Shown here: piece by piece, positions 1 through 11,222 of the stretch
Layout: every line of letters begins with the position of its first letter
Position numbering within the stretch: position 1 is the first letter of the stretch
From: Gentiana macrophylla
Taxonomy: Eukaryota > Streptophyta > Magnoliopsida > Gentianales > Gentianaceae
Assembly: GCA_026214975.1 (NCBI GenBank)
Contig: JAOBSW010000955.1
Location: forward strand, 62,001 to 126,000
Direction: 5' to 3'
Length of the DNA stretch: 64,000 bases
Translations under genes and position numbers: made by a program
Notes under the pieces: model-generated
The model's input: the letters and a program-made list of their open reading frames with translations, nothing else
Told to the model about the DNA's origin: nothing
The model's database searches: none

Positions 1-620
1 TCATGAGAGCTCTATTCTGTGTGTAACAAGCTGTGTTAACTGCTTCTGCCCAATACCTTTCAGGTAGTTTTGCTTAACAGATCATAGTCCTTCCCGCTTC
101 TTTGAGTGTTCTGATTCTTCTTTCAGCTATACCATTCTGTTGAGGTGTTCCTGTGGCAGCAAGTTGGTGTAAAACACCATTTTCTTCACAATATTCAATA
201 ATCACACTTTGAGAAATTCGGTTCCCTTATCCGATCTTATCTTCACAATCGATACTCCTTTTGATTCTCAAGTCTTTTGAGTAATTCTCGTAAGTTTTGC
301 TTGGTTTCACTTTTCTTGGTTAAGAAGATTACCTGTAAACCTTGAAAAATCATCTACTACCACCAATGTATACTTCTTTCCACTGATACTAATTGGTGTA
401 ATAGGTCCAAATAAGTCCATGTGTAGTAATTCCAGATGTCTGGTTGTTGAATGCTGAGACTTGGCCTTGAAACTTACTTTGGTTTGCTTTCCTTGTTGAC
501 AAGCATCACATAAGCTATCTTTCTTATATGAGATCTCCGGTAGTCCAATGACTAACTATTTCTTAACAAGTGTGTTGATGTCATCAAAGTTAAGATGACT
601 AAGTTTCTTGTGCCATAACC
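1..620 (-). pseudogene. copia integrase (pre-integrase zinc region and catalytic core), partial
   Basis: Integrase inserts the element's cDNA into the genome. On the minus strand near 600 a frame reads WLWHKKLSHLNF (zinc-binding His pair), then CDACQQGK near 505-530 (the Cys pair), then HMDLFGPI with the first catalytic Asp. Next come a diverged strand with IRSDKGTEF (second Asp) and a region matching the NGxAERRxRTLKEA box that carries the catalytic Glu. Frameshifts lie between these blocks near 230-330, and a stop falls just before the CDACQQGK block. The C-terminal part is outside the window. It joins the protease at 676-1152 in one original polyprotein. Confidence 0.8.
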
Positions 621-675
621 AACTGATTTATAATTTGGTATGCACAAGCAAACAAGTTTCAGCAACGTCTGTTGT

Positions 676-1152
676 CTAATCTACTACATACATATTCTCT
701 TTTCTTCTTCCGGCTAAGACAACTTGATATGCTGATTCGCTGATGACAACACAGAATTCTTTGTCAAAAGTAACTTTGTATCCCATATCATAGAATTGGT
801 GGTCTTTGAGTAGATTGTAGTGTAGTCCTTCTACATAAGATACATTCTTGATTGTAAGTCCATTTCTGATTAAGTTGCCATAACCTTCGGTGTAACCGGG
901 TTTGTCTTTACTTCCAAAATTAACCTTTGGTCCATCTCTTGCAATAAAGTTACTGAGACAGTCTTTACTCTTTGTCATGTGCCTAGAGCAACCACTGTCA
1001 AAGTACCATATATCCTGCAATAAAAAATAAATAATTTTAGGTACCCAACTCAGTTTGGGTCCATGAGGGTCAGTTGTCAGTACAACTTTGGGAATATATC
1101 CTTTAGGTATTCTTCGGATATTGTTGCACTTATTTTCATATATGTAAGCCAC
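676..1152 (-). pseudogene. copia aspartic protease segment of gag-pol
   Basis: The retroviral-type aspartic protease cleaves the gag-pol polyprotein. The minus-strand frame contains WYFDSGCSRHMT, with the catalytic DSG encoded by 991-999. The typical downstream text follows: GPKVNFGSKDKPG, a glycine-rich flap-like stretch, then YVEGLHYNLL. The frame ends with RRKENMYVVD, which normally leads into the pre-integrase domain. The segment is open for 158 codons with no internal stop, making it the best-preserved part of this element. The upstream gag part is in other frames, so no intact polyprotein can be made. Confidence 0.82.
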
Positions 1153-1199
1153 ATTCTCATAGTATCTATGTTTGGATTGTTTCTTATTTGTATGATCAC

Positions 1200-3208
1200 T
1201 CAGATATTTTGACTGAAATTTATTTCCACCATGCTTTCTATTATTAAAACTTGAATAATAACCATTATTCCTTCCGTACTGAGGTCTGGGCTGACCTTGG
1301 TACTGGGACTTTTGCTGAGAACTGAGATTAGCTCTCTGCTGAGTTTTTGACTGAAACTTGTGATAAGTTTTCTGTCTGGAATGATTGCTATTATCAGTTT
1401 TATTAGTAGATACAGTAAAATTCCAATCATCATCAGTGGGATATAGTCTTCCTTTCCCCCTGAATGTGTGAATCTTTGAATGATTGACATCCTTGGATTT
1501 ACTTTGATTGTAATTTTTCTGGTTCTTGACTTGATTGGTTTTTGTGGATCTGGTAGTTGATTTCCCAGTTCGGTTTTCTTGAAATACAGTTGATTTACCA
1601 TGTGGTTAACCCTTGTTGGTAAATCCAGTTGTTTTCTTAGAAAACTGATTTATCCTGTGTGATACTGGCATTACTGATTCAACAATTTTCTCAGTTGTGG
1701 AAGTTGCTCAGCTACAAACTTAATACCGGTTTTGGTACTAGGTTTAGCAGCTTTGCTGGTTTTATCCTTGGAAGATTGTTGTGTATCAAATCCTAAACTT
1801 GTCTTGTCTCCATGAGGTTTTCTTGATTGGAATGCAGTAATTGAACTTGATTGAGCAAATGATTCGATTCTTTGCTGCTGATGTCTGAGAGACGATCTTC
1901 GAATCTTTTCTTTATCAGTTATAGTCAGTTTCAACATTTTTAGTTCAGACTTCAATCTTTCAATTTAAGAATTAGATTCTCTTTTTCAGCTTTAATTGAT
2001 TCATAACCAGCGTGAATAGTTACTAGCTGATTCATCAATTCATCAAGAGTTTCTTCTAATTCTAGATTTTTTGGATTGGAGTCAGCAGTCGAAGAACACG
2101 CATTTTGCATGGAAATTTGAGCTGAAGAGTATTTAAAATTGGATTCACATACCTCATTTGGGTCTTCCATGTGTGCCATTAGAGTGTGTCATCGATAATC
2201 TTCAAGATCCGACTTCATAATCGACTCATCTCCAAAGAAGGAGTGCTCTTCTACCAATTCTTCTTGGTGGGGTCTTCTTGGTCAGTTCTGGACATTCAGC
2301 TTTATAATGTCCAGGTTTATTGCAGTTGAAGCAGAGATATTCATCGTCTTTTCTTTTCTTAGGAGTCCTCTTGATGAATTTCTGAGTGATTGGGTGTCCA
2401 CTCCTCATTCTTCAGATTCTGTTCATTATTAGAGCCATCTATTCTTCCATCTCATCCAATTCTTGAAGATTTCTTGATGAGTTTTATTGATTGTCATTTG
2501 ATGCTGCTCAAGTGCGGTGGTCTTTGGTTCTTCCAGAGCTTTGATTATTGCAGCTGTACTTGTAAAATCTTCACTGAATTCATAAGCTTTCAAATCTGAG
2601 AAGATTTTGAATGAGTCCTCTATGTCGAGTCTTCTAGATTCTTCCATTGTAGTGACCTTCATCTTCCAGCACATTGGTAATGCCTTCAAGATTCTTGTAT
2701 TGATAATTTTCTTTGAGTACTCAATCTTGAGTAGATCTAATTCATCCATGATAGCACTGAATCTTGTTTCCATTTGGTCAATGGTTTCTCCAGATTTCAT
2801 CTTGAAATTCTCAAACTTTTGTTTTGCAACAGAAATTTTGTTTTCCTTAATTGAATCTGTTCCTTCACAAACTAACTGAAGTTTGTCCCACATTTCCTTA
2901 GCAGTTGTGCATTCTTTCACCTTCAAATACATGTTGCTGTCAAGAGTTCTGAGGAAAAAGTCCATAGCAACATTGTTGAGATTGTTTCGCTTGCGATCAT
3001 CACTAGTCCATTCACTTTTGGGCTTTGCAACTCGAACTTGCTCTCGACCAACAGTTTTCATGTGAGTGATCTGAATTGTTCCATCAGTGAGTACATCCAT
3101 CATTTCATCATGAGTAGCTGCTAGGAATACCTGCATACGACGTTTATATTCATCAAATCTGTCCATGTTGCACATAAGCATCTGTCTCGCATATTGATTG
3201 TTATCCAT
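1200..3208 (-). pseudogene. copia gag, frameshifted
   Basis: Gag forms the virus-like particle and packages element RNA. The ATG at 3206-3208 opens 259 codons with the copia gag pattern: FDEYKRRMQVFLAATHDEMMD, then a helical region with AKEMWDKLQLVCEGT and KQKFENFKMKSGETIDQM. A frameshift near 2430 moves into the frame with a complete zinc knuckle of the CX2CX4HX4C type at 2292-2333. Further shifts lead to a coiled-coil (1952-2179, Leu/Glu/Lys rich) and a basic, Ser/Gln-rich tail (1200-1955). The same order is seen in the SIRE copy at 28-30 kb. At least three frame changes mean it is dead. Confidence 0.82.
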
Positions 3209-3311
3209 TGTGAGTGAGTGAAGACTGATAGTGAATTAACTGGAACATATCTTTCAAATGAGAACAACTAGAGGAGATATAGAGCAAATGATATCTTGTC
3301 AAAGAAACAAT

Positions 3312-3323
3312 GCTCTGATACCA
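3312..3323 (-). promoter_or_regulatory. primer binding site, initiator Met tRNA
   Basis: Minus strand TGGTATCAGAGC lies three bases inside the LTR edge. This is the standard plant copia primer site complementary to the 3' end of initiator methionine tRNA, and it fixes the LTR boundary and the element's strand. Confidence 0.9.
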
Positions 3324-3325
3324 AT

Positions 3326-5059
3326 TGTTGGTCACTTGGAAAGGCTAACACAAGTTTAGAGGGGGGGGGGGTGAATAAACTTGTCACCAAAAACTTTCCT
3401 AAACAAATTAAAGTTCAGTTAAAACTTGTGTGGAGTTAAGCTGACTAAGCTGAGTTTATGTCAAACTGACTTAAGCAAAACTGAGTCAACCGGCAGCGGA
3501 TATAATTCTAGCCTTTTTCTTGATCTTGTTATTCTTTTATGAAAACTGAGTGTGATAAACTGAATTCTGATGAATATCAGTTTGTGAACTATGAATTGTA
3601 TAACAATCAACTATCAAATTATCATAAATAGATGCTGAATGAAATAAATAAATGCGTAAAGTAAATAAGACGAATATTATAGAGGTTCCAGATGCTGTAA
3701 TCCTGTACGTCCTCTCTCCCCCTGTGGTGCGGAGGAAAATTCCACTAGAACTTCTTTAGGTGAACTGTTACAAAAAGTGCTAAACAATAGTCCTTGGCTA
3801 ATCCCTAGCTTCACTATCTAAACAGTTGTAGAACAGGTAGAATTGCTGCTCTTCAATTTCTTGAACACTTGTCCTTGAAGGGTAACGTATGCCTCTTCAC
3901 CAGCTACCACCACAAACACAGTCTACCCCACTGCTAATAACAAATGTCCTTGACGAAACCTTCCCGGTTTGCTTCACAGTCTAAACCTTTGATGTAGAAT
4001 CAAAGTTGGGTTGAGAATCAATGAATTGATTCTTGTTTGTGGTTCTTCAAAGTGTCTGATTCTTGATAAATTCTTTGTAGCTTGAACACTTGAAGAAATA
4101 CTTGATATGATCTTGTTATAGCGCCAAATCGAATGACTAATGCACACGTTAATTCTTGTTATATCTTCGTTGTATGTGTTATATTATCCTTGGTGCAAAA
4201 AGTCCTCTATTTATAGTCTGAGGTCCAACGTTCATTTGGCCTGAATTCGAATTGTATCAATGTCTATCATGTAACGGATATATTTTCTGTCCGTTCTGTT
4301 GTGTCAGTATTTCATCCAATAGAATCGCTTCCTTTATAACGTTCGACTGTACTATCAGTTTATTGAATTCCTAACATATAAAACTGAGTATCCTTATCAG
4401 GTTTATACTGATTTTATTACTTGTCAGTTTCTTGACTGACTTCGATCATTAACTGAGATTTTACTCTTCTTCAAATATCAGTACTCCAGTTTTTCATCTG
4501 ACTATAATTGACTTAATCAGAGTACACCATAACAAATTATCTTCCAAGAATTCATTGTCCTTATGAATCTTAGGTCTTCATACAAATCCATAAAGTCAGT
4601 TCAGGTTACCACAATCTTGCCTAAAGTCTAACTTTACAGTCTCGACTTGTAATCTTCATAACTGAGTTTGAACCCTCAGTTCTTCAATCTTCAATAACTG
4701 AGTTTGTGTCCCTCAGTTCTTCAATCTTCTAGATAAGCCAACTGAGTCTCTGTGTCCTCAAAGAAACTTACCTCTTCTTCGCCAGATTGGTGTATCCTGT
4801 GTCAGTTTATTTATCTTGACAATTTCATGTTTTCTGAATGACTTCCAGTTTTTAGTTTTACGACACACTGGCTATTATAATGCTTGTCTGATGTAACCTA
4901 TACAAATATCAGACTCTAGTAAAACCTAAACATTCAGTTCTAGACATCTTTTAGCTTTTCACTATAACAGCTAGCTTCAGCACTTCATCAATGAGGTTAT
5001 GATAATACTTTGAATAAGTATGATGAATTATCATCAAAACATAAATTTTATTTCCAACA
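3326..5059 (-). repeat. 5' LTR of SIRE-type element (1734 bp)
   Basis: On the minus strand it begins TGTTGGAAATAAAATT and ends GACCAACA, directly followed by the primer site. A run of 11 G lies at 3361-3371 on the plus strand near its end, matching C-runs at the same place in the SIRE LTR at 26.5 kb. A 36-bp repeat around 4661-4735 (ACTGAGTTTG... unit) occurs twice. The motif GCTAGCTGTTATAG near its start is shared with the other SIRE LTRs in the window. The partner LTR is off the left edge. Confidence 0.88.
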
Positions 5060-5282
5060 AATTGTCACCACTCAAAAGCTCCCACTAGCTGTATCTTTCA
5101 TACGACCCCGAAGGTCAAAAAGAACAAACTATGATACTTCTTCAGCTCCATCACCCTTTCTTAATTGACAGGTTACTTAGTCATTTTTTCTTCGAGATAG
5201 TGTTCTTAGACTGGGAGGTAGGAATCGCCCTCAGCCATCCTTTAGATATATATGCACGAATTAATAGATACTGAAGAATCAT

Positions 5283-5474
5283 TTATCTTATTATGGACAC
5301 CATTTGCCTTAATTGTTTATGATGCATTAAACATACCTTTTTAGTATTACTTAGTGGTTTTGGCTTTATCAAACAAAATTCTGAGTCTCAGATTCCGACT
5401 ACAAAGGTCATATTTACTTTCTTTGAGGAAACTATATCCTCGATGTGAAAGTGAATCCATTTGTTCCAAAAAAT
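5283..5474 (-). pseudogene. conserved 64-codon frame of family X, copy A
   Basis: Minus strand. A pyrimidine-rich run ending in CAG (CAG complement at 5475-5477) is followed by 64 codons ending in TAA at 5283-5285. The frame shares KKVNM, FVV, FCLI, KPLSN, HHK and LRQMVSI with the copy at 21558-21749 and less strongly with 63779-63967. One internal TGA breaks this copy where copy B has CAA; both could derive from CGA by loss of a methylated CpG. There is no start codon, so it looks like a downstream exon. I do not recognise the protein. Confidence 0.5.
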
Positions 5475-6258
5475 CTGACAACAGAAATTAAATTTCTACG
5501 ATATTCAAGGATTAAAATCCGAAATTTCTTTCCATATAACACTCACACTATCCCAGCTGAAATAACCCATTGTATACTCTTTAATCATGAATGCCTAGCT
5601 ACCTCGTTCTTACAAAAGGAACGTAGCTTCCAGGTCATAATCCCTGTTAAGAAAATCTCTAAGAATTCATAGGTTAGTAATCCAAAGTCACTTTCCTTAT
5701 CATATGCTTTATTTTATTAATATTTCAGTTTTGCCTTTAACTTGTTTAGTTTTAGTTTACTTGCACTTTTTGACACGCTTTCCCATTCTAGACTTTTCCT
5801 TATAAAGAAATTGTTTTGGACTAGCAGTTTATTTGACACTACTCATGAACTGTAGGATGTCTGGATGGATTGATACCAAATCATTCTCGTCATCTTTGAA
5901 CTAATTTCTTTTGTCTCTCGTTTCAACACGAGTGACAGAAGTGACAATTCTTATCAACGTCACTTAAGTTTGAAAGCTCAAGTGGAGAATCGTCTACCAA
6001 AAATTAACTGCATTCTCCTTTAATGAGTTCAACGTTATTGTTACTTTTCAAATTTTACGAAGTCGTTATCAGTCAATTTATCATGTTTAGCACTTTAGAT
6101 ACCTTGAGATGATATGTAGTTGTAATAATAAATTATGACAGAAGTACAAATCAAATCATACAACCCAAAAAATAATGATTTTAGGAATTATAAACGTGAT
6201 GTCATGCATGCAGTTTATCCTACCATTTCAAGGATTTAATCTAACACCTACAGTGCCG

Positions 6259-6612
6259 CCGTAGGGTAGGTCAAAGAGTGACGATTAAATTGAGACAATC
6301 TCTCTCAACAATTAAACCATTGAGAATAAAAGATCTTCTATTTCATTGATAATTACCTTCTTTTTTCAGCCATGATATTTCCAAAAATATCTTTGTGAGT
6401 GTGACCTATTGTTTCAGATTTTTAAGTATGCCCCGAGTATGCCACCGTAGGGTAGATCAGTGACCCGACGAGTACTCAAAATCATATCCTTTCAGAGACC
6501 AAGCCTTGAATGTTGATAGAGGTGAAGGCCATCCGTAGGGGGGCCGATATCAAAGCAGCACGAGGTGGCGTCATTCTCTCACGTGCATGTGTCAACAATA
6601 GAGCCCGTAGGG
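6259..6612 (-). repeat. four CCCTACGG boxes in family X leader
   Basis: The 8-mer CCGTAGGG (plus strand) occurs at 6259-6266, 6445-6452, 6533-6540 and 6605-6612 in copy A. Copy B keeps the positions at 20430-20780 but with diverged versions (CCCGTCGG, CCTTTCGG, CCCTTCGG, CCCCACGG). The role is unknown; a structured leader or protein-binding sites are possible. Confidence 0.5.
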
Positions 6613-6669
6613 TCTGTTGTCACCTTCCTCACTCCCACTCGTTATTTCGAAAAATAGGTAGTCTCATTA

Positions 6670-7330
6670 TGATTTTCAGAATTTCTTATCAATCTGAAAA
6701 ACAATAAATCAAGAACATTTAATCCACTAGTTCATCGATTCGAAATACCATCTAACTAGTGTCACTGTATTCATGATTTTCCAATTTTATGGATTTATTA
6801 AAATTCCTTGTGTAGACACTACACAATTAAAATTCACCAAGAATTTTATAATCCTAATACATTAGGACTTATGAATTTCAAAATAATTGAAAAAACAATA
6901 AATCACAAAATGTAAAGCTTCCACTAGTTTATCGGTTCCAAATACTGTCTAAAGCATCCACTAGTTTATCGGTTCCAAATACCGTCTAACTAGCCTCTCC
7001 TATTCATGATTTTCCAATATTCCTATTAGTTAGAAATATCGTGTTAATACACTACACAACTAAAATTCACCGAAGAATTTTATAGTCCTAATCTTGTCAT
7101 GATAAAAATTTTGGATCTTAAAATTTTACCAATAATCCGAAAACAATAAATCATGAAAAACAATCACCAAGATATCAGTTCTAAATTCCGTCTACTTAGT
7201 GTCCATCTTTGCACGATTTTCTAAATTTTCGATTATTAAAATCCTTCTTTTGGAGACACTACGTAATCAAAATTCTCAAAGAATTTTAGATCCAAAATCA
7301 AATTTGCCCAGTAAAATTTATTTTTATCCT
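6670..7330 (-). repeat. tandem ~200-bp leader modules of family X, copy A
   Basis: Three to four diverged units of roughly 210-230 bp. A palindrome-like core, perfect as TGTGTAGACACTACACA at 6809-6825 and decayed near 7041 and 7252, is associated with a conserved box resembling TTAGACGGTATTTGG and an ATTTATTGTTTT-like stretch. One unit carries an extra ~32-bp local duplication at about 6928-6990. The same array sits at the matching place in copy B. Confidence 0.65.
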
Positions 7331-7797
7331 GTGAATTTTACGTCCAGATAAAATTCCATTTACTCAATTATTTAATTAATTACCTAAATTAATTACGTGT
7401 TCATACATGCCTAATTAAAATCAAAAATTAATTATCTGCATGTATGCATATGCTAGGAGCGGAATTAATGGATATGATGCATGGAATGGTATGACATGGT
7501 TATATCACATAAATAATCACCAAAGAATATAAATGAAAAAAAGTAAACCACTGAGATGAACCGCTGGTACCCCGCATCTATTCTTTCATAAGAAAAGATC
7601 TTAAACCCAATTTAAAGGGGTTTACTAATTTCTAATTAGACAAAAAAGAATCAGTTTCTTTATAATTTATCCCTTCCAGATCTTCAACAAACCGGTACAG
7701 AGCATATCTGGTTCTCGTGTGCATTCCAGGCCGCAGTACACAAGTTCAAATCATATGAGTAACACCTTTTTATTCCTCAAAACAGCTAGCTTTAGGG

Positions 7798-7866
7798 TGT
7801 TTCGAACCCTAGACGTCCTGATTTATTGATGAGCGCCTGGACCGTTGCGCTGACATCACCTTTGTG
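7798..7866 (-). other. tRNA-like (SINE-head-like) segment in family X leader
   Basis: The minus strand contains CAGCGCAACGG, like a Pol III A box, and about 40 bases later AGGGTTCGAAAC, like a B box. This spacing is typical of tRNA-derived SINE heads. No clear cloverleaf or poly-T end was established, and copy B lacks this exact segment. It could be an old SINE insertion in copy A. Confidence 0.4.
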
Positions 7867-8054
7867 ATAAAAAGTTCCGATTTTTCTTCTTAAACACCAG
7901 AAACGAACCAGACTAAAACAACTACTAATTGTTCTAGGAAATTACAATAACATCAAATTACACAATTTTCCATACCGGGGAAAATGGGTTTACCACATAT
8001 CTAATGGTTAAACAGTACCAACCTCAATCCCTTTCGTCAACCAAAACATTTATC

Positions 8055-8128
<74 letters not shown>
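8055..8128. repeat. compound (CA)n(TA)n microsatellite
   Basis: About 12 CA units are followed by about 25 TA units. It sits just inside the primer site of X copy A. Copy B has only a short related stretch at the same place (TATATATACATATGTGTG near 19010-19024), so it expanded locally. Confidence 0.9.
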
Positions 8129-8129
<1 letters not shown>

Positions 8130-8217
8130 CGAATAAATAAAATATGCAACTTTTATTCTATTGCAATTCTACTCTTTATTAATTGATTATGCAATCAACA
8201 TCGCAAAATCACTTTAA

Positions 8218-8233
8218 CCTCGCTTTACTACCA
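8218..8233 (-). promoter_or_regulatory. primer binding site of family X, copy A (degraded)
   Basis: Minus strand TGGTAGTAAAGCGAGG, two bases from the LTR end, is a diverged form of the initiator-Met primer site. Copy B has TGGTAGCAGAGTCAGG, closer to the standard TGGTATCAGAGCCAGG. Confidence 0.65.
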
Positions 8234-8235
8234 CA

Positions 8236-10042
8236 TGCTAGATATGCAGAAACCCGAATCAGGATATGAAACGCAGGAAAAACCGGATCTGGAAATATTT
8301 CCGTTTCTCGCAATTGTAAGGAGGGTCCTTGCAATTTCCGGAGCAATTTTTCCCCTTTCCTTCAGATCGTCAGATCTGATTCACAGGACTGATCGAGACA
8401 CTCGATCATGCAAAGAGGAAACAACGAATTAAATTCGTTTACAATTTTACCACGATATGATTCACATATTTAATTAATATAAACTACAATAAGGTTTGTA
8501 GATTTACCCAACCGAAGAGAAGCCGTGATCCCGCATTCGAATCTCCTCGAAAATGCTCCATGAAAAACATCCGTTTTCTTATTCCCAATAGCTAAGGCAA
8601 GAAACTAATATTTCTCCATTTTATCCCAAATATGGCGCTGGAAAATAGTCTGTTTATTGTGTTGGAGAAACTCTCTTTATATATGAAAATAACCGAGCAA
8701 TTGAGAGTTATCCCTTTTCACAAAACAATTATCTCTTATTCAAAGAAAAGATATTTTTCATAAATAAGAGATAATCACCATAAATAAGATAATCGTCATT
8801 AAATGATAAAATCAATCTCTTATATTTTCCATTAATTAACAAATAATTAATTAATTAATCATGTAATATAATTCAGGAAAATTTATTTTCCCAATTTTCT
8901 ACATATGTGGCGCCATGATTGTGCCAAAGAATAATGGAAAATATTTTTTCTATTTTACATCTTATTTACCGAATACATAATATTTTACATATTTATTAAA
9001 CATACCAACTATTTATTTAATTCTAGAGGTTTTATAATACGAGAATTCACTCGAATGTTAGGAGCCAACCAAGGGACCATGGACCTATAACAAGTAGCTC
9101 CAATCAATCAAATAAAACATTCATCGAACATATCATTTCTATTCAACTTATTGATTCCGGAATTATGCCACCATAAATCCGAAACTGAACTATATCGATC
9201 ATAGATATAACTTATTCTCAAAGTGTCGAGTCAATAAGTGTCCATTGATATAATCATTAGATATAGACTGACCCTCCATAGATTATCCGTAATGAAGCGG
9301 GAATGTTTCCGTAAACCTTCTTCATTACATCTTATCAATATTTACCATTAACCCACTAGTGATCAATCAGTTCATCACGAATTCGAACTCCCAGGATCGA
9401 TCAGTTTCTAGGAGTAAAAAATAACGGGATTGTCTTTCTACTTCCCGCAGGAAGGAATGGATTCATTATCTGTGAGACACACACTCCACACTCATTCCAG
9501 AATATTGCAGACGTGAAAGTGATTCAGACAATGCCTCTTAGCAATCCTTAACGAACACATCTAACCCTATCTTGAAACAAACAGGAGTTTGCAATCACTT
9601 CAGGATTAAGGTTAATCCATATATGACCATCTTGTGATTTAATAAGATTTCTCAATCACAGAATTATATGAGAAATGCAGATTAAATTGGTACAGTCCTA
9701 TTTGACTACATCATATATAAATGCACCACTTAGATAACCAATATCGACGGTCCGGATAAGATGGTCACACCATAAAGTGTTCTGGTCGTATTAATTGTGG
9801 TTTAATCAATAGACCACATACTATGATTATTTCACCACGGACTAAAAGTTCAAGTGTATCACCGTAAACTTAATCCTCACGTGTGACACACACTAAGTTA
9901 TATGGCCACATATGATACAACTTGTGGTTTTCTGTAGGGTATTACTTATAAGAACGAAGCAAATAATAAGATGTAATAAATCTTTCATTTAATAATTCTA
10001 AAAACAATTATGTAAATTGTCTTTCGGGCACTAATTCCAATA
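8236..10042 (-). repeat. LTR of family X, copy A (1807 bp)
   Basis: It aligns along its whole length with 17078-18905 and 53762-55580. On the minus strand the start reads TATTGGAATTAGTGCCCG (canonical TG changed to TA) and the end ATATCTAGCA. A TATATAAAG box lies at about 8675-8683 (minus). It is 1807 bp, against 1828 and 1819 bp for the other two LTRs. Confidence 0.85.
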
Positions 10043-11130
10043 GTTTGAGTCGAAAATCCTCTGATTGATAATTTATGTAAAGTACAAAAAGAACTACGGA
10101 GCATGTATGGAGATTTTTTCTTGCATCTTTTCTTTATTCTTTTTTCTTCGCGCTTAAGTGGGTATTCGGGTATAACCTTTTATTAATAATTCTTTCTTTC
10201 TTTTCCCCTTATGAATTGTATGTTCATATGAGGTGAGTTTTGTTTAAATTTATTTTCTTTCATGAATTCCCAGGTTTATTTTCCAAAATAGTTCAGCGCA
10301 TTTAGAGACTGGAGAAGAACAATGGTGAGTTATTTTAGCAATTTAGAATCAGAAAGTTTGTTTTCTTGATGATTTTTCTCTTATATTTTTTTTCACAGAT
10401 TGAAAAAAAATAACAGTCATATATTAGAAAATGGTTCGTGAAGAAGCATGATAAGGACAATGGAAATACTGCAAATCCTGGTTCATCCACCAAGGCACCT
10501 TCTGAATCCGTCCGGCCAGCAAAATTAGTCAGTTTCTTATTTCCTTTTGTTTGTTTGTTTCTTTGTAATTTAGTGTCCACTTCTTGGATAAATTGAAGGA
10601 AATCGCACACTTTACAGTACAATCCATCCTATAGCTAGGTACAATTGACATATCATATCCAGCAGCACCTCAACTTCAGTGAATCTGATATATAAGTTGC
10701 AAGGGAAATTTGTATTCAGTTTCAGCACGGATTTCCAGATCCATATCCAGCTACACATACAACCTGATGCACTCTGTATGAGTTGTGCTAATTTCCATGC
10801 TGGTTTGATGTATATAATGTGATAATTTTATAGTTGTATAAGTGTTGCATACAACTTGATGCACTCCATAAGTGTTACGCAAGCAATACATTATCACCAG
10901 AATGTATCTTCACAATGTAGCATTTTGTTGCTCTGTATCAAGGCACTGTTCTATTTCCTCTAACGTTTTCTATGTAATGTAATGAAAACATATGCCTTTC
11001 GGTTCTATGTTTTAAGCCATTAAAAACATTGTATTTGCATTATTCGCGCAATTGTGTATTCAATTTCTTTGTCATAATGTATTTCATCACTCCAAAATCA
11101 AGATTATCATTTTTTGCAGGGCCGTTCGTC
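10043..11130. other. no supported gene; unique-looking intergenic DNA
   Basis: AT-rich. A short plus-strand open stretch near 10400-10525 (containing KWFVKKHDKDNGN) lies between a TTTTTTTTCACAG acceptor-like and an AAATTAGTCAGT donor-like sequence and could be a small exon relic, but I cannot identify it. The rest shows nothing I can name. Confidence 0.4.
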
Positions 11131-11152
11131 GCCGTGCATTGCACGGCAAACC

Positions 11153-11158
<6 letters not shown>
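11131..11158 (+). other. possible Helitron 3' terminus
   Basis: A perfect 8+1+8 palindrome GCCGTGCATTGCACGGC (11131-11147) is followed 7 bases later by CTAA. GC-rich hairpins just before a CTRR end are the hallmark of plant Helitron 3' ends. The base after CTAA is C, not the expected T, and no TC 5' end was identified, so this is tentative. Confidence 0.3.

Positions 11159-11160
<2 letters not shown>

Positions 11161-11220
<60 letters not shown>
11161..11220. repeat. (AT)30 microsatellite
   Basis: Sixty bases of uninterrupted AT dinucleotides directly after the possible Helitron end. The IYIYIY reading frames across it are artefacts. Confidence 0.97.

Positions 11221-11222
<2 letters not shown>

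Larger units (their letters stand above)
1..5059 (-). mobile_element. SIRE-type Ty1/copia retrotransposon, left-truncated by window edge
   Basis: Read on the minus strand, the order is 5' LTR (3326-5059), initiator-Met primer site, gag with a zinc knuckle, aspartic protease, then the integrase, which runs off the window at base 1. Protease-integrase order before reverse transcriptase defines Ty1/copia. The large LTR (1.7 kb), long coiled-coil gag and LTR sequence resemble SIRE/Maximus elements. The reading frame is broken by several shifts and stops, so this copy is defective. It is inserted in a copy of family X. The 5 bases beyond its LTR are AATTG; the matching duplication would lie left of the window. 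Reverse transcriptase, RNase H and the 3' LTR are not in view. Confidence 0.88.
5060..10042 (-). mobile_element. family X element, copy A (5' LTR plus leader)
   Basis: This is the same repeat family as 17078-55580, in opposite orientation. It holds one LTR (8236-10042), an initiator-Met-like primer site and about 3.2 kb of internal sequence that aligns block by block with 18906-22000. The internal part is cut by the SIRE element at 5059. No gag or pol motif is seen. Besides a short conserved frame at 5283-5474, the region is AT-rich and non-coding with tandem leader modules. The primer type and LTR pattern suggest a non-autonomous, copia-primed large retrotransposon derivative. The family assignment beyond that is inference. 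Confidence 0.8.

Noticed and set aside
10335..10622. 95-codon minus-strand frame
   Set aside because: Low-complexity ending, no motif, and it lies opposite a more plausible but still unidentified exon-like scrap.
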